From Leucaena leucocephala (taxonomy: Eukaryota; Streptophyta; Magnoliopsida; Fabales; Fabaceae), in contig CM073527.1 of the NCBI GenBank assembly GCA_037074615.1, positions 27,218,848-27,282,847 on the forward strand: 64,000 nucleotides of DNA. The letters run 5' to 3'. The notes beneath the pieces are model-generated. The model saw nothing but the letters and a program-made list of their open reading frames with translations, was not told where the DNA came from and did not search any database. Below are positions 1 through 13,052 of the stretch, one piece after another; positions within the stretch are counted from its first letter, which is position 1; each line of letters opens with the position of its first letter. The position numbers and the translations under genes were made by a program.

Positions 1-822
1 TATAATGGTTTAGCCTTAGTATGATGATTGCCTGTGGACTTGTGAGGTTGATTTTGTCCATGAAGGAATTAAACTTTCTTTAGTTCTCTTTTATCCCTGG
101 ACCGATAATTTTAGCTGTCGTTTTATATTTCTTCTGACAGACTTAAATCGTTCTTGGGATTGTGCATCTTAGTCCCTGGAATTTCTGGTAGTTCCTTCAA
201 ACAGTATCACACAGGGAACCAAGTAAGTCTACCATCTGACGTTTTGCTTTATAATATATATGGCACCTAATGGAACTTTCATATTTGTGAATTAGGTTGG
301 AGTCCCTCCTGCATCATGGAAATGCTCCGAGGATTTCTTTTCGCAGCAAATGAAGAGTCGGGATCCTCTTAAATTAGGGTTAGTCGGCAGATTTCTGAGT
401 TTTGATGCTTTCGTAGTGCTTTTTGTTCATGGTATGTGAACTAATCTTGGAGACTTCTGTTGTTTGTCATAAAATTTTTCTTACTATTGAAGGATTTCAA
501 ACATCTGGGGCTCTACGGTTAGTGCGTCATCTATTGCTCTGAGACCCAGTAGGTTTCCTGATTAAGTTTGATGTCTCGTCAGTTTTGCGATCTGCATTAC
601 TTCCTAATTTTTTTAGCACTGTTTAATTGAAAGAATACTTTTTTACAATATCACAAGTCTAATAAAAGCTTTTGTTAAATAATTGTAGGATGATCGACCG
701 AGTGTTGACGAGGCATTGCAGCACCCCTATCTTAATTACCGAGTGGGAACCAAAAATCTTAATTACCTGGAACTTTTAGGGCAGGCATCACTAAATCCAG
801 GCTCCGATCGAAGCAGATGACA
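1..822 (+). CDS. 3' end of an unidentified, possibly kinase-like gene (partial)
   Basis: The left edge appears to cut a + strand gene. A last exon starting after TTGTAG near 689 reads DDRPSVDEALQHPYL and ends at TGA 820-822. The RPS-x4-L-x-HPYL pattern resembles the end of the protein-kinase C lobe (subdomain XI), where an Arg is followed by a helix. Likely upstream exons lie at about 141-221 (reading LGLCILVPGISGSS), 296-378 (reading PPASWKCSEDFFSQQ) and 493-551. The phase between the third and last exon does not match as read, so either a splice site is misjudged or a base is missing. Family unknown; the kinase link rests on one short motif. Confidence 0.35.
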
Positions 823-1557
823 GGTGCCAAAATCATTTCTTAAATTGTCCTCCAGAAGTTTTGTTTCTCAAACGAAGCAAATAGTCTTGTGAATATATAT
901 GGAGGAAAAATTAGGATCGTGGCATTGCATATTGTAGGCCAAAATTGATTATGCTTTTGTATGCTTGCCGCGTACTGCGCTTCTGTTCTTTTTGGGGGGA
1001 GTTTGAGTCGAATTGGATTTGTATTGATTTTGACTTGTTTTATTACAAATAAAAATAAAAAATAATTTTTAACGGCAATGTGTTTGGGCCAAATTTTTTA
1101 ACGGAAAGTTTAAAATTCAAATTTCGAACGAGAAACATTTAAAGTTTAATTTGTTTAAACACTATACCCTCTCTTATTCCATCTAGTATACCTGTTTTCC
1201 TTACGATTCGACCGTTCAGCAAGAAATAAATAATTCCATATGCCCCCTTGCTCACCATATCATTGATCCATGAAACAAATGGAAGACAGACAATAACATA
1301 TCTGACATTCATAATATACCCCCAAAAAATAGAGAAGAAAAATTACAAAATTTTGGAGCTGCCCCGCCACCTTATAAAAGTAAAGAAGGGAGGAGGAGGA
1401 GAAGGTAGAATGCACACCTTCATTACTATAGACAGTGATCATACAATTTAACCATTCATTCTATAGACCTCATTCGCATATACCTGATGGCTGCCAGTTA
1501 TCCATTTCTGACGGTGGCATTAAATTGTTTTCAATGTACTAAACTCACTCACAGAAT
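823..1557. other. Convergent intergenic spacer
   Basis: This AT-rich spacer lies between the 3' ends of the left-edge gene and EOL1 and presumably carries both 3' UTRs. Two short overlapping frames around 1248-1451 have no recognisable product. Confidence 0.5.
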
Positions 1558-4500
1558 TCATGGCTCGTGGCTGTTCACTCGACTGTGAAGTTCCAACATT
1601 TCTTGATGGTTGGGGTCCACCGAGAGCGCTGCCCGACAGTCCCTGAGGGCACCTAATACATCCCCTTTGTGTTCATGGAATGCCGCTCTTAGATGCAGGA
1701 GGTGCAGATCAGCTTTAAATGCTATTGCTCTCGACAGTTCCGCAATGGCTTCCTCCTCTTTGTGATTGTCCATCAACACTGCACACACAAATCATAATAG
1801 TCGGTGTTGGTGGAAGCATTGCAAGCACAAGCTATATTCAAAAAGAATCGAGCAGAATAGTTCCATCTAGCGCATAATGTATATCATTTACCATATCTCT
1901 AGCAAATTACCTGCGGCACGATATCTGTAAGGATATACTCTCAGTGGATCTAGCCGAGTCACCATCTCCAGGTCAGCCTTTGCAAGTTCCCGATCACAGT
2001 ACTCGGATCTCTTCTCATAGGCAGATGCATTGTTTTTTGCCTTCTCAATAAGTTTGGTCATCTCATTGTAAGCAGCAGCCTTGCCATTTTTGAAAAAATA
2101 AACACGAGCAAGACCCTGGTGTGCTCGGGTATGCCGGATTTCAAGGGCATTGATGTAACAATCAGCTGCTAGGTCTAATTTCCCAGAGTCGACAAAAACA
2201 CTACCAAGATTGTTCAGGGCCTGATAAGTTAACACATGCATAAATAGTAAAACTAGAAACTAATTGTGCACAAAGTTGCATGATTACATGCTACCAATGT
2301 CATACCACATTTTCCAGCATATTTATATAATGGCAAAAAAGTTATTCTGAAGTGGTGAACTTTTCTTATACCTGTATGTTATCACTGTAAATTTAGGATC
2401 ACCTACAGCCCAAACATCAGAACTTCTAAGTTCGCATGCTCAAAACTAATGAAGTTATCAAAAAAGGTTACAATCAACACAATACAATGCGGAGAAACAT
2501 TCAAATTTCAAAGTCCCAAAATTGAGAATGCACTTGAAATGTCAGCTGTTTTGTTACCATTCCCTTGAATTCAGTTGTGAAAGATTTCCAAAATCGGCAC
2601 AATAGGAGAGCCATACCTGACCTTTGCGAAGATTATCTGATGGACACTTCAATGCATCTTCCAGAAGTGAAATTACAGTTGAAGAGCATGATGAATCTAG
2701 ACTAGAGTCAGCCAATGCATAGGCCTTCAGGAAGAAAGCCTCAAAGGACCTTTTGATACTAATAGATTCTTCAGCTTTCTGGAGCCCTTCCTCATAGTGA
2801 CCTGTATCATATAAGATCCACCCCTCATATATAAGTTGCTCGTGCTTACTCAATGCATGTTGGCGAGCTAATTGTAAACTCCGCATAGCAGCCTCAGGAC
2901 AGTTTAGCCTATGGAATAAACAAGAATTATATATAACCAGCACATTGAAAGCAGCAGAAATTGATGTACTTTTAATCATTGCAATACATATCTAGTATAT
3001 CATGCATGTATAAAAACCAATTTGTTCCCTCAAATTTCCTAATACACTTGATAGTTCAATAGGAAAGCAAGGTGGAATTTAAACCCTTTCAATGATTGAT
3101 AATAGAAACAATGAATGACCAGACATTCATAACATACCTAAGAAGAAGCAATGACTGTCTGAAGTATAGGACACCCTTTGCTGCATCAGCTTCAAGCATC
3201 TGATAGATAACAGAGAGAGACCCAATATCATCAACTGCAGACCAACAATCATACAATCGCACCCAGCAATCTGCTGTAGTCCACTGTTCAACATGCTCAT
3301 GTACAAGAGTACGGAATTGGGATGCCGCTACTCGGCCCTCAAACATTCTATAATCAGGACGCAGAGTAAGAATTGCTTGAACATCACAGAGGGCAGCTTT
3401 GTAGTCCTCAAGGGCTAGATTGAGAAAAAACCGTAGTTCTAAGCATTCCAATGAAAGTTTAAAACCAAGTATCCTATTGATTTCTGCCAGGGCAGCTTGA
3501 ACATTTTGAGTCCTCATTAAGTTGGCAGCCCTACACATGTAGGGATATATAAGCGTAGGGTCTAGATTGGTTGCTTTCTCAAGGTCCTCCCACCTATTGT
3601 CGCCTTCACAATATAGTGATCTTTCCTGGTACATCCACCCCACTGGGGGGACAGAGGAAATTACTGAGCTGAGCTTCTCATAAGATAGAAGCTTCTCGCC
3701 CTTCATAAAATCCAATCTAGTTAAACCTGCTACAGAATAAATATGGCCTGCATTTAAGGCACCCTCAAATAGGCAACGGGCTTCATCATATTCTTTCCTT
3801 AGGAGTCTTACACATCCCAACTGATGAAAAGCCAGCAGTCTCTGCTTGTCTGTTTTAGCAAAATCCACCAATCGTTCCAGGAACTGAACTGTTATATCTG
3901 AACTAGGATCAAGGTTCATAGAAACTTCACTTAATAAACAGTAAAGTGAAAATAAACCAGGCCCAACCATGACTGCCAGCTGCTGCCTATTAGCACCAGT
4001 AAATATCCCTGCCACACTATTGTCATTCAAACAGTTTGGAAGATCGCATAAAAGGACTTGCAAACAAGATGCGGCAAGGACAGGAGAATTCTCATCAAGA
4101 GCATAATCCATGAGTTCCACAGCATCTTCTTTGGAGGAAATTAAAGACGCTAGTCTTCTATCACAAGCATCTTTGAGTCTTTCACAACAATATCTGTTAG
4201 CAAAGGCTAATATCTCCAACAATAGATTGGGAGGTACGTCATATAAACTGCCTCTCAGACTGAAGTAACTTATTGCCCTCATGCCTGCAGGGGAGACGTT
4301 GTTCTCAGACAAATCTATGGTCTCAGAAAGTGACTCACTGAAAGATCCCTTTAGCATTGCATGAAATGGTGCTGAAAGTTCAGACATTTTATGTCTGTCA
4401 CAAATTATGTTATCATTTCCAATGGTAAAAATAACATATTGTGAAATGTCGTTCCCATTCATCCAAAATCTCTCTTGCAAACTTTCATCAACATTAAAAG

Positions 4501-5094
4501 GAATATGAGATGCCACATCTATGAGCCCAAACTCCTTTGCACATTTACCACAAGTTGTCAGCAAATCAGCAATCAGCTCTTCCCCTTGTTTCTCATACTT
4601 TAACCAAGCCCCAAATACTATCTTCTCATGAACAGTGTTAGCTCTCTGCCAAGCTGCCCGGAGGCTTCTACGCATCAATTTAACTTCCCCAAGGCCCCTA
4701 AAGACCTGGTATTGCAATAAATATAGGTTTGACCTCTCTTGTGGGGAACATGACTCCAGTTCTTCGTGAATTTGAGCTAGAACTTCCACATAATCGACAG
4801 GTTTAAAGAATGGTTGTATAGATGGCTCTGGGACCTTGATTAGAGACTCGCTACAATAGTTAACATCATCCCCCCCCCCCCCCAACCCAAAGACAAGAGA
4901 GTAATCATTTAATTGGACAAAAAAAATATATAAATTCAGGCTAATACTGTGGAGAAGATAACTTACATTGATGCAGAAGAGGATTGTGATGACAGTTTAG
5001 GAAGTTTCCCTCTTTCAACTTGGAGCCAGGACTGTGGATTCAAAACATTTGGTTGCACTTCTTTACAGAAGTCAGGAGCGAAGAAAGCCCTCAT
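1558..5094 (-). CDS. EOL1: ETO1-like protein (BTB/TPR adaptor), EOL1 type
   Basis: Five exons join cleanly: 5094-4967, 4850-3138, 2908-2617, 2220-1911 and 1778-1558, all with GT-AG junctions, giving 887 aa; Arabidopsis EOL1 is of similar size. I start at the Met reading MRAFFAPDFCKE rather than an upstream in-frame Met because this matches the family N-terminus, followed by NPQSWLQVERGK. A BTB domain lies at about residues 175-280 (VIFTIGNDNIIC onward). TPR-like helices fill the rest, ending CRAALSVDPNHQEMLELHSR. ETO1/EOL proteins are CUL3 substrate adaptors that bind type-2 ACC synthases through the TPR part and send them for proteasomal degradation, limiting ethylene production. No frame damage was seen. 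Intron 1 holds a 15-base C run near 4870-4884. The gene call is firm; EOL1 versus EOL2 rests on sequence memory. Confidence 0.95.
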
Positions 5095-5596
5095 GGGGCA
5101 TAGGACACGAAACAACTCCCAGATCTCCACAATAGCGCTAATCAACCTTTACAGATTGGAGCGAGAAAGGAAGAAGAATAACTACTATAAAGACCACCCC
5201 CGCCTGTTCGTCACATTCCACTATCAGCTAACTTATTTCCATCCACAGTAAGCAACTGCTACTTTTCCTCTTCCCCCCTTCCGAACAAACAGAACAATCA
5301 AAGAGAAGGAAGTACTCAACCTATGACAACGGTCTTTTGAACGAATCGATACATGAAAAAATCAATTGTTTATTCCGATGAGCGACAGCCAAATCAAGCT
5401 TCTATTTAATATATTTTTCCTTAAAAAAACCACTCAACGATTCAACCTAGTCTGGAGAAATTTGATTTATAAAACAAGCAATAAGCTAGTGAGGAGCAAA
5501 CAGACGGAAATTGCTAAGAAAGATCTTTACCAGAAAAATGACCACATTTTTGGGGCTAACTCAGACAAACACAGGAAATGCCAAAATGCCAAAGAC

Positions 5597-5631
<35 letters not shown>

Positions 5632-8600
5632 AGTTGACGAGAGGCTTGAATCTGCAGGCGCAGGTGATGGATTACGAGCGGAAGTTCAGAGGCCTGGAGA
5701 TCAAGGAGAGGGAATCAAATTGAAAATTTCCGACTTTAACTAACTTTTCCTTTCTCCTTTTGTTTGGTAAAAGGGAAAGTAATTTTTCTTTTTCTTTTCT
5801 TCTCGCTTTCCCTGCGTTGGAGACCATAAAAATTGCAGCTACTGTTTGTTGGGAGTGCAAAAAAATAAACTGGACCCAAAAAGAGAGCAAACTTAAATAC
5901 AGATAAAAGAGAGAGAGAGAGGGCGAAGCAGTTGAAACGCAAAAAGGTGAAGGCTGGAGCTTGCCGTGGTTTCAAAATGGGGGCGAGAAATGGAGAAACC
6001 AGTGCGATCTGATTCATCTGAAAGCGGCCGGTGGCGGTACCAGGATATATATATCTGTCCATTATAATCTTCCCAAATAGCGGCTTTAAAATTATGGTCT
6101 TATCAGTTTTAATAGGTTAATAAAGGTTTACCTAAATTAAACCCGGTCAGGCCTACAAACCAACAAAAAGACGTCAGCGCTGTCAGATTGGACCGTTTTT
6201 ATTATCTAAACAACCGTTACATAGGATTATCTGCTTATTATTTTGTGACTACAATTTGTCCCCTACCTTATTACACCCACTTGTTCCCTGAATAGTACGA
6301 TGATGTGGATCGTGGGCGGGCGGACCAGCTTCATTCATCCTACTCTCCTCCTCCCCTCCAAAAAAACAATATTTGGTTCGAATAGGAAAATAGCTGTATT
6401 AAAATAAATTTTTGCACTTCTATATTTGAATAGATTAAACTAAAAAAAGACCTAATATAATGTCTTTGCAAATGCAAAAAAATATTTAATTTAATATATA
6501 GAAAATCTATTGTAAATATACATACAAGTCAGTCAGATCTGAAAAGGGATCAACTAAACTCAAGAGTGATGATATGAACCTCATCAGTGCGTAGAACAAG
6601 AGTAGACATCAGCAATGGAAATTAAAACGAGAAGACAAAAACAATCATTGCAGAAGATGATGATGATGATGATGGGGATTTCCGTCAAGGTCCTTATGGT
6701 TTGCTTAAGGCGTTTGGCCTCTTGATGTCTTTAAAATCACTCTACTCTATAATTCAATATTTCCTCATGTTGAATGCTATATAGTGCTGTGATTTTAATT
6801 AAAGTATTTAGGGATATATTTTATTTTTTTAATAGCTAAATTTATATTTAAGAGTAATTAACAATTTATTTTATTCGATATTAGTATTATTTTAGAGAAA
6901 ATAAAATTTTATTTTATATTTAGATTGGATCATGGGTCTAAACTATTTTTAAAGTTTTTGAGAAAAAAAAAACTCTCTTGAAAGTTTAAAACTATACTCA
7001 GAAAAACGCTCATATTTCTTTTTAATTAATTTATTTATCCCATACATGGACCGTAGACAGCAGTTGAGCGCAGCACATACAGTGTACAAGCCGAAATTAT
7101 ATGTAGCCTGACAAGCAATATATTCTCTGTTTGTTTTTTTTTATTTCTTATTTCTAGTGAAACGATATATTCTTCGTACTCCCCCAACTCGTTAATTGTA
7201 TTTTAGTGGCCTTTTGTTGTTGGCGGTTGGCTAAATGAATTTTATGAAATGGGAATTGTCGTCGTATGCTGATCAATCTTTTGGTTGGCCATGCATATAA
7301 TAATTGCCCGTGAAACAAGGCTTTTGCCGACACAGCTCTCGATTGTCTAAGCATTCCTTATCCTAAAAGATACTTGCCCCTTTTTAGTGCTAAATCTAAA
7401 TTTTAAACGAGATTTTATCTACATTTTAGTTTAAATTTTTTCTAAAATAAATAATTATATTTATGTAAAATTATTTATAAATTATTTAATTATTATTTTA
7501 TTTTTATTTTTTTAACATATTCTCTTATCTCTCTCCCTTCTCCTAATTTTTTCTTCTATCCTCAGTTGTCAAAACTTCTCATGATGACATTTAAGCTTTG
7601 CCATTATTGAAGCTTTGCGGTCAGGGCACACACTATTTCATTTTTGTTTGTGTCTGTTGTCATCTCTTAAGGTCTAGAATTAACAAGGTAAGAAGTGAAC
7701 AATAGTATTATAGAGTTAGAGATGAGAAATGAGATGATATAAATACTGATAAATAATAATAATTTTTTTATTTTATATATTTTATAATAATTTATTAATC
7801 ATAACAAATTGTTATAGTAATACATATCAAACACTTATTTATAAAAGAGTTTATACAAAAGTTATATAAAAAATTTTTTGTCCTACAAGCCTTTTTTTTC
7901 TTTCTAAAAACCTATTTATTAAATAGGTCCATGATGTTTAGACTAAATTCAAATGAAAGCATTATTACTATACCAATCCATGTTTAGCCTGTAATTTTCG
8001 CCACATGGCGTGCAATCTTCATCTTACCTTTGGTAATGGAAGTTAATTGGTCAATGTATATATTGTGTACGCATCAACTTGTGCAGATTAATTCGAGAAG
8101 ATTAGAGATCCATGAAGATGTCTCATTTTTGCAAGCTTCCTTTTGTCAATATCCTCTTTGGATATATAGGCACTAAGTTCAAACTTGAGCGGATCAGCTC
8201 ACAAATGTAATTAAAGCAAACAACTGTTCAATTGTATATATACATACATGTGACAGAACTACAACCATGGATTTAAAAAATAAAACGAAGAAATAATTTT
8301 TGGGTGTAGAGGGTGCGGTGAAGATGGGAGACAGAGAAACAATAATGTGCTGCCAGAGTGAGGCCATAGCAAATGCAGGCTGGCTGTCCTTGGAGCTATT
8401 TTTAATGAAGTGCATCCCATATACAAGTCCATGCTATAGTTTTATCCCCAATTCAATTAGATTTCCCACCTGCCTACTCTGAAAAAGATTTTTTCCCCTT
8501 TCGTGCACTCCAGAAACACTGTATGTTTAATCTTCATTTTTCACGTTACTAGGAGATGACGTCTTAATCTGCAACCTTTTCCCCTTAATCATAAACATAG

Positions 8601-9050
8601 TCTCCGGCCGGGCAATGTATCTGGAGATGGATCAGAACCACGTTCGATGTAACCCAAACGTCCAAAACATCGTCTCCATCCAGACGGGTTTCTCTCTTTT
8701 ATTTTCGTAACGTTCATGAACCCTTTCTATATACGGCATATAGTCAAAAACAACACAGTTTACGCATAAAGATGGGGTCCCAATAAAGTTAACCATTTAG
8801 ACCAAATCGTCAGGAACCTGTACAATCGCATATATAATGCACCGTGTAGGGCCATCATCAGAATACTGATTGATAATCTCATCATATTAATTTATCTGTA
8901 AAGAACGTAACGCTTGAAAACTTACGGAAAAAGACACCGCCCCCAGATACTCAAATCTTTAAGGCTTCATATTCAAACCTGAATCAGGAATTTAAACTTT
9001 GACAGAAATTTGGAACAAGACAAGAGAGCGAAGGAAGGAATTAGGTTGCT
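5095..9050. other. EOL1 upstream region and AT-rich intergenic DNA
   Basis: This region begins with the EOL1 leader and promoter, which include a GA microsatellite. Beyond about 6060 it is AT-rich non-coding sequence with short poly-A/T blocks, such as 6780-6900 and 7380-7510. The short open frames here read as low complexity or have no recognisable domain. No RNA gene was seen. Confidence 0.5.
5601..5629. repeat. (GA)n microsatellite upstream of EOL1
   Basis: About 14 uninterrupted GA units lie roughly 500 bp upstream of the EOL1 start codon, on the side of its promoter. GA/CT runs are common in plant promoters and 5' leaders. No further function can be read from the sequence. Confidence 0.9.
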
Positions 9051-9079
9051 TTTATATATAGTGAGCAGGATGGAGCGTG

Positions 9080-9808
9080 GCAAGAGCAAGAGTAGGGTTG
9101 GCAACAACAGCATCGAAGTCTTGGGTGTTACGATCCAAATTAATTCAAGAAGACAACGACTAAGCCACCAACTGTTCTTCTCATGCAGTCCGTATAACCC
9201 GTCCCATTCTTACACATACAGCTCGCTATTTTCCCAAGCCTTCCTTCTGGATGGTCATTCAACGTGTCCATGTGACCGTACTCCTTGGCCACAAAATGAG
9301 CACGAGGAGGTTTTCTCTCGCAGAAGAAGTTCTCACGATGCACACCCTCAGGAGCACAGGCAAAGTGCAATGGACCTTTTTCTGGGCCTAAGCCCGCCCC
9401 ACTTACCATAACGGGCATGTCTAGCTTGAAAGACTAGCAACCAGGGACACGTTTCGCAATACTTGTAACAGCCAGTCACAGGGTCTATTCCTACAAGCAC
9501 CCTGATGTTGAGCTTGAGCTTGGTTTTGGCATGCCTAAGAGCTACGGCAAATGCTGTCTTCCCACCCCTACTGTGCCCCGCCATCAAAAATTCCTCTAGA
9601 TTGGCTAGGACGTTCTCAGGAAGCACAGATTGAAGATTATCGGCTATCGACCAGTTTCCCTACTTTTTCAGCACACTTAACCTCACAATATTGGAAAAGC
9701 ATGGGAATCCATTTGCGGGGTGCTCAATGACTTCTTTGATGCGATGTAGTCTCCAAGTTCAAAGACGTTTGTGGTGGCCAGAACTGGTTGAGCCTCCAAC
9801 AACGCCAT
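9080..9808 (-). pseudogene. Chlorophyllase pseudogene
   Basis: The reverse strand starts at ATG 9808-9806 with MALLEAQPVLATTNVFELGD, a typical chlorophyllase N-terminus. It soon meets stops near 9695-9660. The large block that normally lies between the N-terminus and the lipase motif is mostly missing. The nucleophile-elbow motif GHSRGGKTAFAVAL survives around 9580-9540. The C-terminal part (CAPEGVHRENFF, then YGHMDTLND, SCMCKNG and MRRTVGGLVVVF) follows in another frame from about 9410 to 9140, then stops. Chlorophyllases hydrolyse chlorophyll to chlorophyllide and phytol using a Ser-Asp-His triad; the Ser and His contexts are still visible. The internal deletion, frameshift and several stops argue for a real pseudogene, not only sequencing error. 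Confidence 0.85.
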
Positions 9809-9829
9809 TGTTCTCTGGAATGAGGAATC

Positions 9830-11606
9830 AGTGGCGTTTATCTGAGTTCAACATTTCAGACGGCCTTCATCGTTATTACCCATCCCCACGTACATTTATG
9901 AGCTTTTGCCTTTAGAACAACGATGCCTCCGTATGAGCTTGGATTTTATTTATGATCTATACCACGCTTTCGGAGGCCAAGTTTCGTTACCACAAAATAA
10001 GGGGTGGGGGGGGGGGGGGGGGGAAGGTGACGTTTTCGGTCGGCTCCTTGATTTTATTCTTTTAATGTCAGATAATAAAATTCAAAATTTCACTCTAGTA
10101 TAGTCAGACTAAAAGGACGTTAATGTCGCGAACTAGCGAGTGTTTCACGTGGGATTCGGCTTTTTCTCCGGTGCCCACTTCTCTACTCTCATTTTCCCTT
10201 CATTGTCATTGGATTAAAGTTTGAATGACCCAGATTTAACGGAATCAGTATGGGTGCTTATCTATCCTTTCCTATGTTTAGATTTAATTTTTTTATTTTT
10301 TTAAAAATATTTTAATGGATATAAAATTTAAAATAAAAATAATCTTTTAACTATCATTTTTTATTTAAAAAATGTCAGCTAAACAATAATTAAATTTAGA
10401 CCGTCTGAAATAAGCTTTGGTGCTCATGAGCGCCCAAACTGATTCCAGACTTCACAATTTAAATTTAACCCTTACTCCCGTTGAATCCGACTTAAAAAAG
10501 TATAGATATCTTTCATTGAAGTCTAGGGAGTCATTAAAATTGACTGCTGAAATTATTACACATTTTTTAGTCTTTACTGACAATAATTAATTTCTTTTTT
10601 TTATATAAAGAATTTTTTAGAAGAGTATTATGCTTATATACTATCTAAAAGTATAGTGGAATTTTCTATATTTTTAGGTGATACTAATATTAAGTAGGGG
10701 CAACTATCAATTATCCTCAAACGTAAAATTAAACAAAATAACACTCTTTAAAAAACAGTACTCTTTATAAATTAAATATATTTTAAATAGTTATATATCT
10801 TATTTTTTATCAATTGAACTCACCAACTGATGGGTGACAATAATTAATTTCTATTTACGCATGCGAACGTTGTCTTTTTTGTTTTTATTATAAGAACTTT
10901 TAAAAAGGGGTTGAATTCACTCACAATCTAAAAGCATAAAAGTAAGATGAAATTTTTCTTCCTCTTAGATGATACCAATATTAGACAGGATGAGCTGTCT
11001 ATTACTCTCCGACATAAATATAAGTACTCATTAACTAAAATATTTTTTTTAAATATCATACGATAAAATAGTCCTTCCGAACAATCAAATAACCTCCAAA
11101 TGTTTATGCCAACACGACTTTGAAGCCGAAGTAGCAACCTCACCTATGTGATTATTTTGGATCAAACATTCAACCACGTATAGGTACTTCTTAACAGGAC
11201 ACCTTCTTTTTTATTTGGGTCATGACCGGATTCATTTTATCACTGGGAGGAAGTGTTGGGCTGATGTTGCAAGCCCACAGGCCTCCAGGATTTATAGACT
11301 CCTTCTTCTTCAATCAGGATTCTTTTTTTTCAAAAAATAAAAAAGAAAAGAAAAGTATGCGGGAAAGATCCGAACAAGACCCAGTGGGTTGGAGATAAGT
11401 TCAGAACGTTCCACGAAACACGAGCGCCTCGCGCATGAGTTGTCCATGGTTACGCCATGTTGCATCGAGTTTCTTTCTACTAACTTCCTTCTTCCGTTAT
11501 TTAAATTCCCTTCTCCCTCCCGTCAAGAATCTCCCATATCCAGACCTTCATTAGCCCCCTCATCTCCCATCCCTGCCTTCCTTCTTGTTTTCTTGCCTCT
11601 GCCGCC
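9830..11606. other. Intergenic DNA upstream of LFG with two related repeats
   Basis: The region contains a G-rich run near 10003-10022, AT-rich DNA and the tandemly arranged dispersed repeat listed separately. The last 200 bases, rich in CT, are presumably the LFG promoter and 5' leader. Confidence 0.5.
10580..11030 (+). repeat. Two tandem copies of a dispersed repeat
   Basis: Two diverged copies, about 10580-10745 and 10836-11030, share the order: GACAATAATTAATTTCT, then a stretch ending AAGAA(C)TTTT, then CTATCTAAAAG/CAATCTAAAAG, then TTAGGTGATACTAATATTA / TTAGATGATACCAATATTA, then a run ending CAAACGTAAA / CGACATAAAT. A third, inverted copy lies at about 51405-51540. No open frame, tRNA-like box or terminal repeat was identified, so the class is unknown. 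Confidence 0.6.
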
Positions 11607-13052
11607 ATGTGGAACCGGCCTTACCGCAAATCTGACGTGGAGGCCCGACCTGCGCCTTTCTACCCTATGATGCTCGAAAGCCCCGAGCTCCGCTGGTCCT
11701 TTATCCGCAAAGTCTACTCCATCATTACCCTTCAGTTTGCTCGCCACCATTGCCATTGCTTCCGTCGTCGTCTTCGTCCATCCCATTGCCCACTTCTTCG
11801 TCAGTTCCGCCGCTGGCTTGGCCCTCTACATTGTCCTCATAATCACCCCATTTATCGGTATGCACTTTCTTCCTTGCTTTCAAGCTCCCTCTTATCTCGT
11901 ATTATTATTATTACTTTTTTTTCTCTCTCACGGCTTTCAAACATTCCAGTGTTATGCCCGCTGTACTACTACCACCAGAAGCACCCGCTGAATTACCTCC
12001 TCCTAGGAATCTTCACAATCTCTCTAGCTTTCGCTGTTGGACTCACCTGTGTGTTTACTAGCGGTAAGATTAATCTTCTTTTTCATTCCCTATTTTTTGC
12101 GCCAATGAAGTTTCTTCGATTTCTTTCATCTAAAGCGGTGGTCCCCTTTGCACTTCTGGGTCTTGTTTTCTCTCTCTCTGTTCTTCTTGGGACAATTTTA
12201 AACACACCACGCACACGCGCACCCATGGGACAATGAGGATGGATTTGATGCCATTGTGGCCCTTGCCACTGGCTCTCTCTGTTCTTCTCTAACTACATCA
12301 TATCTACTTCAGAGTATCATCTTCGTTTTTTAAACGTTGTGGAGCAATTATACTCTCCCTTTTCTTTCTCATAGCATCCTTTCGTTGAAAATACAAAGGA
12401 TAGCTGATATATGCAATCTTTGACTACGAGGTTTTATCGGGCAATAGGACGTAAATCACCGGGGAAATCCAATTCAATATACTGGCGAACATTGGGCAAT
12501 GGGTAGCGTATTGTTTTTAATTGTTAAGCGCTAAGGCTGAAATGTTGGAATTGGCCAATTTCATCACGGCTCTAAAAGTTTGGATGAATGGAAACAGGGA
12601 ATGTTAGACTGGAATCTGCGATATTGACAACCGTGGTGGTGGTCAGTTTGACTCTCTACCCATTTTGGGCCGTGAGGAGAGGCCACGACTTTAATTTTCT
12701 TGGCCCTTTCTTGTTCGGTGCTGTGCTAGTTCTCATGGTTTTTGCTCTGATTCAGGTATGATGATCCTCAAACATATTTTTCAGGCCTAGTGAATTGTGT
12801 TCAGAATCCCATTTTCTGAGAGAATTTGATTTGTTGGCTGTTGCAGATACTATTTCAACTGGTAAGATATCGGTGATGGTCTATGGGTGCCTGGCATCAA
12901 TTATAGTTTGTGGTTACATCGTATATGATACGGACAACCTTATCAAGAGGTTCTCCTACGATGAGTGCATTTGGGCTGCTGTCTCCTTGTATCTGGATAT
13001 CATCAATCTCTTCTTGGCTCTGCTGACTATATTCAGAGCATCTGAGAGTTGA
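11607..13052 (+). CDS. LFG3: LIFEGUARD (Bax inhibitor-1 family) membrane protein, two frame breaks
   Basis: Four exons fit the LFG/BI-1 family: 11607-11857, 11950-12063, 12598-12755 and 12847-13052. They begin MWNRPYRKSDVEARPAP and end SLYLDIINLFLALLTIFR. The family has seven membrane spans in ER or tonoplast membranes and dampens stress-induced cell death. Hydrophobic segments are visible in every exon, including LLLGIFTISLAFAVGLTC and FLFGAVLVLMVFALIQ, plus the conserved YIVYDTDNLI. Two one-base changes break the frame: an extra T in the TTT at 11736-11738 (exon 1) and a missing G in the GG at 12861-12862 (exon 4). Their net effect on total length is zero, yet read literally the protein stops in exon 2. 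LFG3 is the Arabidopsis neighbour of EOL1, which supports the name. Either consensus errors or a recent pseudogene. Confidence 0.85.

Noticed and set aside
5366..5743. Arg-Glu-rich open frame over the GA microsatellite
   Set aside because: It is a translation of the GA repeat upstream of EOL1, with no domain or splice context.
6361..6390. GGTTCGAAT sequence resembling a tRNA B box
   Set aside because: No A box, acceptor stem or anticodon arm could be placed around it.
11607..12236. A single 209-aa open frame across LFG exon 1 and intron 1
   Set aside because: It is the result of the frameshift at 11736-11738 plus read-through of introns. The family sequence and splice sites support four exons instead.
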